Positions 17,401 through 25,484 of a stretch of 39,866 nt of DNA are shown here, piece after piece (position 1 is the stretch's first letter; the number at the start of each line of letters is the position of its first letter). The stretch is from Lachnospiraceae bacterium (GTDB lineage: Bacteria > Bacillota > Clostridia > Lachnospirales > Lachnospiraceae): the NCBI GenBank assembly GCA_900753305.1, contig CAADYR010000092.1, positions 1 to 39,866 on the forward strand, read 5' to 3'. Made by a program: the position numbers and the translations under genes. The notes under the pieces were generated by a model. The model was not told the origin of the DNA and did not search any database. It was given only the letters and a program-made list of their open reading frames with translations.

Positions 17401-18273
17401 GTGAAATCTACAGATGCAATCGAGACAAAACTTTATCAGGCATCTGATATCCATATCTGCAAGAATAAAGTGGCAAAACCTACCGTATTTATTCCTGTAT
17501 TCCCAGGTACGAACTGTGAGTATGACAGTGCAAAGGCATTTGAACGTGCAGGCGCTAATGTCATTACTAAGGTATTCCGCAACATGACAGCAGAGGATAT
17601 CCGTGAATCTGTAGATGAATTCGAGAAGGCTATCGGACAGGCTCAGATCATCATGTTCCCAGGCGGATTCTCCGCAGGTGATGAACCAGATGGCAGTGCC
17701 AAGTTCTTCGCAACAGCATTCCAGAATGCGAAGATGAAGGAAGCTGTTATGAAGTTATTGAACGAAAGAGACGGTCTGGCACTTGGTATCTGTAACGGAT
17801 TCCAGGCACTGATCAAGCTGGGGCTGGTTCCCTATGGTGAGATCACAGGACAGAAGGAAGATTCTCCTACATTGACCTTTAATACGATCAACCGTCATAT
17901 CTCCAAGATGGTATATACCAAGGTAGTATCTAACAAGTCTCCGTGGTTACAGCTTGCAGAGCTTGGCAAGACTTATGTAACACCTGCTTCTCATGGAGAA
18001 GGTCGTTTCGTGGCTCCTAAGGAGTGGATCGACAGATTATTTGAGAACGGTCAGGTTGCTACACAGTATGCTGATTTCAATGGAAATATTTCCATGGATG
18101 AAGAGTGGAATGTAAATGGTTCCTATGCAGCAATCGAAGGTATCACCTCACCGGATGGCAGATGCTTTGGTAAGATGGCACACGTAGAGAGACGTGGTGA
18201 ATCTGTAGCGATCAACATCTATGGTGAGCAGGATCTTAAGATCTTTGAATCGGGTGTGAAGTACTTTAAATAA
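14464..18273 (+). CDS. purL: Phosphoribosylformylglycinamidine synthase, single-chain PurL
   Basis: 1269 residues, the fourth step of purine synthesis: FGAR plus glutamine and ATP gives FGAM. It is the long fused form with synthase and glutaminase on one chain, rather than the PurS/PurL/PurQ set of Bacillus. The AIR-synthase-like halves carry NETHNHPTEIEPFGGAATCL and GAGGVSVAIGEL. The glutaminase domain from about 1015 has VFPGTNCEYDSA, GFSAGDEPDGSAKFF, the catalytic Cys1110 in LGICNGFQ, and His1177 in SHGEGRF. ATG 14464 follows CGGAGG. It is monocistronic: no other pur gene is next to it, and a terminator follows at once. Confidence 0.96.
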   Translation: MGKVKRIYVEKKASFAVKAKELEEELKSYLGIDGLEQVRIFIRYDVENLSEDTFEKACKCVFSEPPVDDLYLEKFDMPANGRCFSVEFLPGQFDQRADSAVQCVKFLKEDEEPIIKTAVTYLLVGKISDEEFAKIKSYCINPVDSRETDMVKPETLVTEFAEPADVAIFDGFKDMAEADLKKLYDSLGLAMTFKDFLHIQNYFKNEEKRNPSVTEIRVLDTYWSDHCRHTTFSTELKDVTFEENYYTEPIKTTYKNYLAVRDEIFAGRKDKYVCLMDLALMAMRKLKADGKLEDMEKSNEINACSIVVPIEIDKEDGKGVITEEWLVNFKNETHNHPTEIEPFGGAATCLGGAIRDPLSGRTYVYQAMRVTGAADPTVSVEDTLKGKLPQKKLVRGAASGYSSYGNQIGLATGYVKEVYHPDYVAKRMEIGAVMGAAPRASVIREDSDPGDIIILLGGRTGRDGCGGATGSSKVHTEASIETCGAEVQKGNAPTERKIQRLFRREEVSKIIKKCNDFGAGGVSVAIGELADGLVVDMDKVPKKYAGLDGTELAISESQERMAVVVDPKDVDTFLGYAAEENLEAVEVAVVTKEPRLVLKWRGKEVVNLSRAFLDTNGAHQETNVYVDMPVKEDNYLNKVAVSAVEEALEKNDVKAAILAELNDLNVCSQKGLVEMFDSSIGAGSVYMPYGGKYQLTETQTMVAKLPVLKGKTDVVTMMSYGFDPYLSSWSPYHGAIYAVTESMVKIVAAGGDYSKIRFTFQEYFRRMTEDPERWSQPFAALLGAYDAQMGYGLPSIGGKDSMSGTFNDIDVPPTLVSFAVDVAKEKDIITPELKKAGDKLVVFRIEKDQYDIPVYEKVMKLFDGISALIKKGVIVSAYALDGAGIVASAAKMSFGNKLGVEFSDALSAKELFANEIGNMIAEVSEEGMKALEESGIAYSVVATVLPENAGFVYKDVKVSEEEALHAWKSKLEKVFPTKAVKSTDAIETKLYQASDIHICKNKVAKPTVFIPVFPGTNCEYDSAKAFERAGANVITKVFRNMTAEDIRESVDEFEKAIGQAQIIMFPGGFSAGDEPDGSAKFFATAFQNAKMKEAVMKLLNERDGLALGICNGFQALIKLGLVPYGEITGQKEDSPTLTFNTINRHISKMVYTKVVSNKSPWLQLAELGKTYVTPASHGEGRFVAPKEWIDRLFENGQVATQYADFNGNISMDEEWNVNGSYAAIEGITSPDGRCFGKMAHVERRGESVAINIYGEQDLKIFESGVKYFK

Positions 18274-18281
18274 GCAGACGA

Positions 18282-18320
18282 GAAACCTCAGGTTTAAAAT
18301 GTAGCCTGAGGTTTCTTTTT
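18282..18320 (+). terminator. purL terminator
   Basis: GAAACCTCAGG (18282-18292) and CCTGAGGTTTC (18305-18315) form a perfect 11-bp stem, followed by TTTTT, 9 bases after the purL stop. Confidence 0.92.
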
Positions 18321-18353
18321 CCATGAAATTCGGATGGTTACATAAAATTAATC

Positions 18354-18382
18354 TTGTCAAATCCATATGCTTTGGATATAAT
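18354..18382 (+). promoter_or_regulatory. Strong sigma-A promoter of the small-protein/GNAT operon
   Basis: TTGTCA (18354-18359), 17-base spacer, TATAAT (18377-18382). It lies just after the purL terminator and about 70 bases before the start at 18461. Confidence 0.75.
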
Positions 18383-18460
18383 ATTTGGAGTAAGGTTAAT
18401 GAGAGATGATTCTGGCAGATACAGGTTCCCGAATCATTGCCGGAAAGAAGGATGTACAAA

Positions 18461-18721
18461 ATGGCGGAAAAAAATAATGGAAGAGAGATCGCTTTCGTTG
18501 AAACATATGAAGAGGAAATCAAGAGTGCGATTGAGAAAACCTTCCTGAAACATGGAGTATCTTATCTGATCAAGGTGGATAAGGTGCGCAAAAGAAAGAA
18601 AGGCTTGTTTGAAAGTCAGAAGAAATTCTCCTTTTACATAAACCGCTACCAGGAGGATGAGGCCAGAGCCGCCATGGAAGACACCAATTTAGAAGATAAA
18701 GATGTTGTATATTTAGCATAG
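18461..18721 (+). CDS. Small uncharacterised protein, 86 residues
   Basis: I do not recognise it with confidence. The pattern is an alpha/beta small domain: a helix (EEEIKSAIEKTFLKHG), a strand with SYLIKVDK, a basic hinge (VRKRKKGLF), a second strand KKFSFYINR and a helix EDEARAAMED. This ferredoxin-like arrangement recalls the putative signal-transducing DUF2007 class, but that is only a shape similarity. ATG 18461 is selected because AGAAGG lies 8 bases upstream; ATG 18452 would touch the site. First gene of a three-gene operon behind the promoter at 18354. Confidence 0.75.
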   Translation: MAEKNNGREIAFVETYEEEIKSAIEKTFLKHGVSYLIKVDKVRKRKKGLFESQKKFSFYINRYQEDEARAAMEDTNLEDKDVVYLA

Positions 18722-18738
18722 AAGAGTGGAGAGTTCAG

Positions 18739-18966
18739 ATGATAGATTTTGGAAGTATCATGAAAATCAAAAATGCATGGGAGACCTTCAATAGAAATCA
18801 TCCGAAGTTCATGCCTTTTTGTCAGGCTGTTGGCAGGGATGGAATCGGTGTAGGTACGATCATTGAAGTCAAAGTAACAAGTGCTGATGGCAGAGAATAT
18901 AATACAAATATGAAGTTGACCCAGAGTGATCTGGATCTGTTTGCACAGATACGGAGTATGAATTAA
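18739..18966 (+). CDS. Small uncharacterised protein, 75 residues
   Basis: Unrecognised. A helical N-terminus (MIDFGSIMKIKNAWETFNRN, HPKFMPFCQAV), then two strands (GTIIEVKVTSADGREYNTNM) and a closing helix (TQSDLDLFAQIRSM). No membrane segment. GTGGAGAG lies upstream of ATG 18739, 17 bases after the previous stop, and the GNAT gene starts 3 bases after this stop, so it is inside a tight operon. The regular fold pattern and conserved spacing argue that it is a real gene. Confidence 0.7.
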   Translation: MIDFGSIMKIKNAWETFNRNHPKFMPFCQAVGRDGIGVGTIIEVKVTSADGREYNTNMKLTQSDLDLFAQIRSMN

Positions 18967-18969
18967 AAT

Positions 18970-19512
18970 ATGTTGACGATCAGAGAGGCATCTGTTAAGG
19001 ATGCGACAGAATTACTGGAGATTTACAGACCTTATGTGGAGCACACAAATGTGTCTTTTGAATACGAAACGCCGTCCGTTGAGGAGTTTGCAGGCAGGAT
19101 TGCTCATACATTGGAGCGATATCCTTATCTGGTAGCCCAGAATGATGAAGGCGAGATATTAGGTTATGCCTATGCATCTGCTTTTAAATCCAGAGAAGCA
19201 TATGACTGGTCAGTGGAACTGTCAATTTACGTGAAAGATAACGTGCACAGGCAGGGCGTGGGCAGACAGTTATATGAAGAACTGGAGAAGATTCTCTACA
19301 AGCAGAATGTATGCAACTTATGTGCATGTATTGCTTATCCTTATCCGGACAGTGAGAAATTTCATGAGAAGATGGGATATAAAACAGTTGCTCATTTCCA
19401 TAAGTCAGGGTTCAAGGCGGGCAAATGGGTAGATATGATCTGGATGGAGAAAGCTCTCAGAGACTTGGATGAGGCACCTCAGGAATTTATTCCATATTCC
19501 AAATTAAAATAG
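18970..19512 (+). CDS. GNAT N-acetyltransferase, Pat/MnaT-like
   Basis: 180 residues, acetyl-CoA-dependent N-acyltransferase of the phosphinothricin/methionine-sulfoximine acetyltransferase (Pat, MnaT/YncA) group. Visible are the N-terminal LTIREASVKDATELLEIYRP, the VSFEYETPS turn typical of that group, the strand WSVELSIYV, the acetyl-CoA pyrophosphate loop RQGVGRQL, and the C-terminal FHEKMGYKTVAHFHKSGFK. Members acetylate small amino-acid-like toxins or free amino acids; the true substrate here is unknown. It ends a three-gene operon and is followed by a terminator. Confidence 0.88.
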   Translation: MLTIREASVKDATELLEIYRPYVEHTNVSFEYETPSVEEFAGRIAHTLERYPYLVAQNDEGEILGYAYASAFKSREAYDWSVELSIYVKDNVHRQGVGRQLYEELEKILYKQNVCNLCACIAYPYPDSEKFHEKMGYKTVAHFHKSGFKAGKWVDMIWMEKALRDLDEAPQEFIPYSKLK

Positions 19513-19521
19513 AGAATAGTC

Positions 19522-19567
19522 AGACCTTATTGTATCATTGGAGGTGGTACAGTAAGGTCTTTTTTTG
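19522..19567 (+). terminator. Terminator after the GNAT gene
   Basis: AGACCTTATTGTA (19523-19535) pairs with the inverted TACAGTAAGGTCT (19548-19560) apart from wobble positions, followed by TTTTTTT. Confidence 0.9.
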
Positions 19568-19687
19568 TGTCCATGAGATTATAAGAGACTAAAAAGTTAA
19601 AAAATGTTAAAAGTAACAATGTTTCTCCTTTATTTATGAAGTAAATCAATTAAAATATGTGCAAAACACCTATTTTTATTTTCATAA

Positions 19688-19716
19688 TTGACCTTTATGT
19701 AATCTATTTGTATAAT
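19688..19716 (+). promoter_or_regulatory. Promoter of the GH26 mannanase gene
   Basis: TTGACC (19688-19693), 17-base spacer, TATAAT (19711-19716). A leader of about 135 AT-rich bases follows, containing a palindrome around AAATTAGCTAATTT at about 19,767-19,780. Otherwise 19,568-19,859 holds nothing I recognise. Confidence 0.75.
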
Positions 19717-19859
19717 TTAAAATGTAATTAAAAGACAAAATAAATTAGTGATTAAATTAAAATAAAAAAATTAGCTAATTTTTATGCAAACAAAAGGCAT
19801 GGAAGTCTGATGATTACAGAATATAATGTTACAGAACGAGTATACAGGGAGGTATGAAC

Positions 19860-22800
19860 GTGAAGAGGAAACAGGTTGTAAAGCTGCTTTCAATCGGCAT
19901 GGCAGGTATTCTGGCAATATCATCCTGCAATGTAGCAGGTAGTATGGTTCATGCAGAAGAAGCGGCACAGGAAGTTGTTGTAGAAGCGGGTAGTAATGAG
20001 GAGACTTCAAAACAGGAAGTCGTAGAAGGAGAAGAAGAGGATCAGGATGATTCTGCTACAAAGGGAACGGATAAGGAAACTGAGGAATCTACAGAAGTAA
20101 CAACAGAACTGGCGACCGAAGAGGAAACGAGTGAAGAAGCGACAGAGGAAGGAACTGTTGAAGAAGAAACAACTGAAATTGCCGGGGAACAGGTTGCGCT
20201 GGCTGCAAATGTAGAAGAAGTAGAACTACATCAGTTTTATGGTCAGGAACTGTCTTTTGACAATACGAACGGATGGGATGACAAAGGAGAAAACCATCTG
20301 GGACTTCAGACAGATAAGGCATTGAACAGTGGTGCTACAGTATCATTTGATCTGTATATTCCGGCTGACAATGCAGAATATGATGGATTAATCAAAGTTC
20401 AGGGAATAGCCAGACTGGGTAGTGGCTGGAGCTGGACACAGAATGATTCCATTCCTGAATTTGGCAAAGATGACTTTTCACAAGAAGTTGAAATAGACGG
20501 CAAATTATATAAAAAAGCACATGTATCTTTTGCTTTTGGTGATGAGATAACAGCAGATTATCTGGCAGAATTTACAGTTAAACTGGCAGGCTGGATGTGT
20601 GATTATACAGGATCTGTTTATTATGCGAATGTAAAGCTTGAAGATGGCGCTGACAAGGAGCCTGTTTCAGAGGATACACTTGCATCCTGGACTTTTGATC
20701 ATGATATCAACGGATGGTATTATGATGGTGTATGGGATAATCAGGGCGATAATAGTGTAGAATGGAATGAAAAGTATCAGGCATTGGTAATGAATGTCGA
20801 TTATTCTAAGGACACAACCTCCACTTGGAGCGAAATCAAGGCATCTTACTGGAATGATGATCTCAGGATCAAAGGTACAAACAAAATTGCTTTTGATTTT
20901 ATCTATGATCCTGCAAAGATGAATCAGGGATGCTTCAAAGTGAAGTTATTCTCCAACAGTGGAGTAGATACCAATGCTACATTAAATCTTGATAATGCAC
21001 AGGATTATGAGGATGGTCTGAAAATTGTACATTTTACTATGAATTTTGATACAAAAGACATTGAAAATGGCTTTACTATCGGTATCATCGGAAGTGAAAC
21101 AGACTATCAGGGTGTAGTATATCTTGATAATGTGACATTTGTGTCAGAAACAAAAGAAGAGGATGATGTCTATGTTGATGCCACAGAAGAATTAACAGGA
21201 CAGAATATGCAGTTATCCGTACAGGGTGATACACTGGTAACAGGCGCTGGAAACAGCACGATTGCCAAGGGCATTACTCTGGTAGATGGTCAGGCGACAG
21301 ACAGTGTGAAGCAGGTGTATGCGTACTTACAGGCCGTAGGCAATACAGACAGTGTGATTTTTGGACAGCAGAACAATACAAGCCATAAGGCAGGCAGCTC
21401 AGACTTATCCTGTTCCGATACGATGGATGTAGTTGGTTCTTATACAGGTGTGATCGGTATTGATGGATTGTCTCTGACAGGGGATGAATATTCTGCAGAC
21501 CGTTATCTGAATGAGATGAAGGGCATTGACAGTGCTTATGACAGTGTAGCATCACAGATCGCACAGGCTGCAACAAGTCAGCAGAAGAATGTGATCGCAG
21601 CAGCAGCATTGACCAATTATAATATCAGAAGCGGCGCGATCGCTACTTTATCTTTGCATATGCCTAACTTTAGTCAGGTGGCATATACCGGAGATAATAC
21701 GACCAGCTATACAGCATATAATTTCAGTGGATATACACCCAATGTTCTTACAGGCGATGTGATGAATCAGATCCTGCCAGGTGGAACTTACAATGCGGCA
21801 TTTCGTGCATATCTGGATATGGTTGCTGATTATGCACATCAGGTAGATGGTGCAGTATTATTCAGACCTTTCCATGAAAATACAGGAAGCTGGTTCTGGT
21901 GGGGAGCAGCTCTGTGTGATGAACAGACTTATAAGAGTGTATATAAATATACAGTAGAATACCTGCGTGACGAGAAGAATGTACATAATTTCCTGTATGT
22001 ATATGGCCCTGGTTCAGAAGCAGCCAGCGTAGAAGAATATGCATCCCGTTATCCGGGTGATGGCTATGTGGATATGGTAGGCTTTGATATGTATCACAGC
22101 AATCCACAGCAGGGAGATTCTTTTGTGGCTAACTTTACCGGAGAACTTAATATTGTGGACAGTTTTGCCAGGGCACATGGTAAACTGGTTGCTGTAACTG
22201 AGACAGGTACTTCTCATGATGTCGTTGAAGGAGATAATCAGACGGCTCTGTTAAAGAAGGACAATGCAAGACCTGACTGGCATCAGGAAATTCTGGATGC
22301 AGTGAAGTCCAGCAGTGCTTCTTACTATCTGGTATGGGCTAACTTCAGTGAGAAGGATGGCTTCTATACACCATATGTGAAATCTGTAAAAGAAGATGGA
22401 ACAAAGCATGGTCATGAGATGATGGATAACTTTATCCGTTTCTTTAATCAGGACAACAGTATCTTTGCAGTAAACCAGAAGCAGGCACTGGAACAGATGA
22501 AATCTGTAGAAATCCAGGCACAGGCGGCAGTAACGCAGAGCGGATATGTAGTAGCACCTGTAGCAGGCAGCAGAATACTGGAGGAAACAGCACTGACAGC
22601 TAAGGTAAGCGGTGTGACAGGAGAGGATAATGTATCCTTTATCTGTGCAGGCAAGGATAAGGAAGTTACACTGGATGCACAGACTGTGAATGGTTATGCC
22701 ACAGCAGTTCTTTCAAAAGATGAGCTGAACAGTCTCGGTGAAGCAGTGGGTGAGATCAGACTTGTGATCAATGGAACAACAGTGGATAAGATCCGTGCAA

Positions 22801-24053
22801 CTTTCAATATTCCGGAACCGGTACAGGACCCATATGAAATAGATGGATTTGAGAATTACTATGGCGTAGATACCATGCTGACTAAGAGCTGGGCAACGAA
22901 TAAGGCAACAGGCAGCAGTATCCGCATCAGCCTTTCCAGGGACTACAGTTATGAAGGCGACTATGTCATGAAGTTCGAATATAATGAAACTTCAGATGGA
23001 TGGGCAGGCGCTACGATCTCCAAGGAAGTAAGCTGGGAAGATTGTGATGCATTGCAGTTCTGGACGGTACCTGATGGCAATCAGCAAAAGACCGTTATCC
23101 AGATCACGGCAAATGGCAATGTATATGAATACTATATGAATCTGAACCAGGATTACTGTAATGCGGGAAAAGAGCCTGTGCTTGTAACAATACCTTTTGC
23201 ATTATTTGTAGCAAGAGATATTGCAGGTAATCCGGCAGGAGGACTGGCACTGGATAAGGGAGCGATTACATCCGTAGGTCTGTGGGTAAATGCAATTGCG
23301 GGAAGTGATGCGATTGATGAAAATGGCATGGTAAATGGAACAATTTACTATGATGGTATTACCGCAGTAAAAAGTGGTAAGACCGAAGCAGAAGTAAAGA
23401 AAGTGTCACAGACACCTGTTGAACCATCCAGACCGAATGTATCGACGCAGCCGTCCAGTACAGAAGAAACTACACAGACCGTAGTAAGAAATGCAGTGCA
23501 GCCAAGTTATGTAAATGCGGATGGCGTTCGGGTAACCGGCTGGCAGGCAGTGATTGAAGCAGCTTATCAGAATGCACAGCTTCGTGAACAGGAAGTGCCT
23601 TTGGCATCCATTCCTGATGCTGTACAGAACAGACTTACAGTTGATATCAGTCTGGAAGGTGTAACAGAACTTGTAATTCCACAGGCAACTGTTCTCAAGA
23701 TGCAGCAGACACAGGCAGATTACAATTTCTATTATCAGGGTATTGTCCTGACAATATCAGCAGATACGATTGCAGCCTGCGATGGTGATATGGACCTTAA
23801 GGTGTTTATACAGAGAACTCCGGACTTTGGAGCAGGATTTGATGCATTATATCTGAAGAAACGGAATGCAGCAGTTCTGGATCAGGCAGTGATCAATGTT
23901 GTATTATCGGCAGACAAAGCAGGCAACATTGCCTATATCTTTGGAAAAGATGCACAGAGCGGATATCAGTTATTATATACAGAACAGATCAGCGAGCTGG
24001 GTACAGCAGTGATTTCGGCTGATTCTAATGAGGAATATCTGATTCTTTATTAA
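19860..24053 (+). CDS. Secreted multi-module GH26 beta-mannanase
   Basis: About 1397 residues, secreted. GTG 19860 is the better start: GGGAGG is 7 bases away, whereas it touches ATG 19854. A signal peptide (KLLSIGMAGILAISS) is followed by a Glu/Thr-rich linker to about 110. Two beta-sandwich modules follow (about 124-262 and 274-432; CBM27/CBM23-like, each with WxW or aromatic-rich faces). The GH26 barrel (about 445-870) has the acid/base Glu673 in LFRPFHENTGSW and nucleophile Glu781 in VTETGTS. Next come an Ig-like module, another mannan-binding-type module (about 990-1166), a Thr/Ser linker and a 180-residue C-terminal domain that I do not recognise. It cleaves beta-mannans outside the cell. 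No LPXTG motif. It resembles the Roseburia CBM27-GH26-CBM23 architecture. No mannan transporter is adjacent. Confidence 0.92.
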   Translation: MKRKQVVKLLSIGMAGILAISSCNVAGSMVHAEEAAQEVVVEAGSNEETSKQEVVEGEEEDQDDSATKGTDKETEESTEVTTELATEEETSEEATEEGTVEEETTEIAGEQVALAANVEEVELHQFYGQELSFDNTNGWDDKGENHLGLQTDKALNSGATVSFDLYIPADNAEYDGLIKVQGIARLGSGWSWTQNDSIPEFGKDDFSQEVEIDGKLYKKAHVSFAFGDEITADYLAEFTVKLAGWMCDYTGSVYYANVKLEDGADKEPVSEDTLASWTFDHDINGWYYDGVWDNQGDNSVEWNEKYQALVMNVDYSKDTTSTWSEIKASYWNDDLRIKGTNKIAFDFIYDPAKMNQGCFKVKLFSNSGVDTNATLNLDNAQDYEDGLKIVHFTMNFDTKDIENGFTIGIIGSETDYQGVVYLDNVTFVSETKEEDDVYVDATEELTGQNMQLSVQGDTLVTGAGNSTIAKGITLVDGQATDSVKQVYAYLQAVGNTDSVIFGQQNNTSHKAGSSDLSCSDTMDVVGSYTGVIGIDGLSLTGDEYSADRYLNEMKGIDSAYDSVASQIAQAATSQQKNVIAAAALTNYNIRSGAIATLSLHMPNFSQVAYTGDNTTSYTAYNFSGYTPNVLTGDVMNQILPGGTYNAAFRAYLDMVADYAHQVDGAVLFRPFHENTGSWFWWGAALCDEQTYKSVYKYTVEYLRDEKNVHNFLYVYGPGSEAASVEEYASRYPGDGYVDMVGFDMYHSNPQQGDSFVANFTGELNIVDSFARAHGKLVAVTETGTSHDVVEGDNQTALLKKDNARPDWHQEILDAVKSSSASYYLVWANFSEKDGFYTPYVKSVKEDGTKHGHEMMDNFIRFFNQDNSIFAVNQKQALEQMKSVEIQAQAAVTQSGYVVAPVAGSRILEETALTAKVSGVTGEDNVSFICAGKDKEVTLDAQTVNGYATAVLSKDELNSLGEAVGEIRLVINGTTVDKIRATFNIPEPVQDPYEIDGFENYYGVDTMLTKSWATNKATGSSIRISLSRDYSYEGDYVMKFEYNETSDGWAGATISKEVSWEDCDALQFWTVPDGNQQKTVIQITANGNVYEYYMNLNQDYCNAGKEPVLVTIPFALFVARDIAGNPAGGLALDKGAITSVGLWVNAIAGSDAIDENGMVNGTIYYDGITAVKSGKTEAEVKKVSQTPVEPSRPNVSTQPSSTEETTQTVVRNAVQPSYVNADGVRVTGWQAVIEAAYQNAQLREQEVPLASIPDAVQNRLTVDISLEGVTELVIPQATVLKMQQTQADYNFYYQGIVLTISADTIAACDGDMDLKVFIQRTPDFGAGFDALYLKKRNAAVLDQAVINVVLSADKAGNIAYIFGKDAQSGYQLLYTEQISELGTAVISADSNEEYLILY

Positions 24054-24066
24054 AATTGTACAAAAG

Positions 24067-24095
24067 GCAGACTTGTTTGGGCAGGTCTGCTTTTT
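24067..24095 (+). terminator. Terminator after GH26
   Basis: GCAGACTTG (24067-24075) with CAGGTCTGC (24082-24090), followed by TTTTT. Confidence 0.9.
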
Positions 24096-24229
24096 ATATA
24101 CCATGCATAGAGGAGATTGCCTGAACTTTTCACGAATAATTTAAAATAAATATGTGAATATATACTATGGATAATGTGTGTGTAAAATAGTATACTATAA
24201 AGGATTTTTGAAAAAGGAGAATTCGTAGG

Positions 24230-25294
24230 ATGAAAGCAAAAAGCATTAAGAGCAAAATTTTATGTCTTGCATCAGCAATCGTTATGGCAGCAACTTTATT
24301 TGCAGATCCTGTTCAGGTACAGGCAGCAGGTGAAGTGTATACTTCAGAACTGACAGGATTACCGATCAGTAAGGACTTGCAGGATCAGAGACCCATTGCA
24401 GTCATGGTCGATAATGAGAAAGTCGCCCTGAAACATTTCGGCACTTCCGAGGCAGATATTGTATATGAGATGATGAATAGTACTGCAAATGACCGAATTA
24501 CCAGACTGATGTGTATATATAAGGATTATAATTCTGTTCCTACGATTGGAAGTATCCGCAGCATCAGACCAACTAATGTTATTTTGGCCGGAGAATACAA
24601 TGCAATCTGTGTACATGATGGTGGACCTTACTATATCAATGATTGGATCGCAAAACCATGGTCAGATAATCTGAGCGCAGGCTTTGCAAGAATTCCAAAT
24701 GGTAAACGCAGAGAGTTCACAGAGTATGTCACAACAGGAGAAGTGAACAGACGTATTGCCGCTGCAGGCATTTCCAAAAACTATACACCGTTGTATCTGT
24801 CTACAAGAGTAAGAGAATCACACTTTCTCTTCAATCCGGCAGAAACATTACTGAGCACTACCTATGGTGGAGTTGGGGTAGCAACAGCTAATACGATCAA
24901 TTTAGAACCTGCATTTCCACATAATAAGTCTATGCTAAAATATAATGCTGCTACTATGACTTATGATTACTATGAATATGGTTCACTTCATACAGATGGT
25001 GAAGATGGACAGGCAATGACATTTAAGAATGTTATCCTTCAGGAGACTTCTTTTGCACAGCTTGATGCACATGGGTACCTGATCTATAATGTAATTGGTT
25101 ATATGCCAAGTACAATAGCTACAGGTTACTACATTACTGATGGGCAGATGATACCTGTAACCTGGTACAAGAATTCAGAAACGGATATCACAAGATATTA
25201 TGATTACACAGGACAGGAAATTAAGTTAAATCCTGGCAAGACTTATATTGGAATTATTCCTTCAGATGCATGGAGTGCAATTGGAATCGGATAA
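24230..25294 (+). CDS. Secreted DUF3048 (YerB-like) protein
   Basis: 354 residues. A signal peptide (ILCLASAIVMAATLFADPVQ) is cleaved near QVQA-AGE, and no lipobox Cys is present although many relatives are lipoproteins. The mature part begins with the family opening, SELTGLPISKDLQDQRPIAV then MVDNEKVALKHFGTSEADIV, followed by GSIRSIRPTNVILA and the ICVHDGGPYY block. DUF3048 proteins are found across Firmicutes and have no settled biochemical function. AAAGGAG precedes ATG 24230. It is a single-gene unit between two terminators. The upstream 176 bases are AT-rich with a TATACT that could be a -10 but no clear -35. Confidence 0.88.
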   Translation: MKAKSIKSKILCLASAIVMAATLFADPVQVQAAGEVYTSELTGLPISKDLQDQRPIAVMVDNEKVALKHFGTSEADIVYEMMNSTANDRITRLMCIYKDYNSVPTIGSIRSIRPTNVILAGEYNAICVHDGGPYYINDWIAKPWSDNLSAGFARIPNGKRREFTEYVTTGEVNRRIAAAGISKNYTPLYLSTRVRESHFLFNPAETLLSTTYGGVGVATANTINLEPAFPHNKSMLKYNAATMTYDYYEYGSLHTDGEDGQAMTFKNVILQETSFAQLDAHGYLIYNVIGYMPSTIATGYYITDGQMIPVTWYKNSETDITRYYDYTGQEIKLNPGKTYIGIIPSDAWSAIGIG

Positions 25295-25298
25295 TGGG

Positions 25299-25333
25299 AA
25301 AAAAGCGGACTTGGCTGACAAGTTCGCTTTTTT
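25299..25333 (+). terminator. Terminator after DUF3048
   Basis: AAAAAAGCGGACTT (25299-25312) pairs with AAGTTCGCTTTTTT (25320-25333), T-run included in the arm. Confidence 0.9.
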
Positions 25334-25375
25334 GTATGTTTATTCTACCAAAAGTGCAAAAATATGCATTTTTTC

Positions 25376-25451
25376 GTACCTTTTACTAATGCACAATCCC
25401 TTGAATGGTGGGGACTCTTGTGATATAATTAGACGATTATGCAAAAGGTAC
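25376..25451 (+). promoter_or_regulatory. carAB promoter, flanked by an inverted repeat
   Basis: TTGAAT (25401-25406), 17-base spacer, TATAAT (25424-25429) with an extended TGA ahead (TGATATAAT). GTACCTTTT (25376-25384) and AAAAGGTAC (25443-25451) are perfect 9-base complements placed on either side of the promoter, centred near the spacer. The leader is only about 50 bases, too short for PyrR attenuation. The repeat could be a paired operator; that is inference. Confidence 0.75.
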
Positions 25452-25484
25452 ATTATTATTATATTAGAAAGGCGCGGTAAAGAG

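Noticed and set aside
19570..19859. Possible riboswitch in the mannanase leader
   Set aside because: Only an AT-rich palindrome is present; no conserved core of a known class.
19860..24053. LPXTG cell-wall anchor on the mannanase
   Set aside because: The C-terminus ends in SNEEYLILY with no sorting motif, hydrophobic segment or basic tail.
24230..25294. DUF3048 protein as a lipoprotein
   Set aside because: The signal peptide ends in AQ/AA-type cleavage residues and has no Cys in a lipobox.
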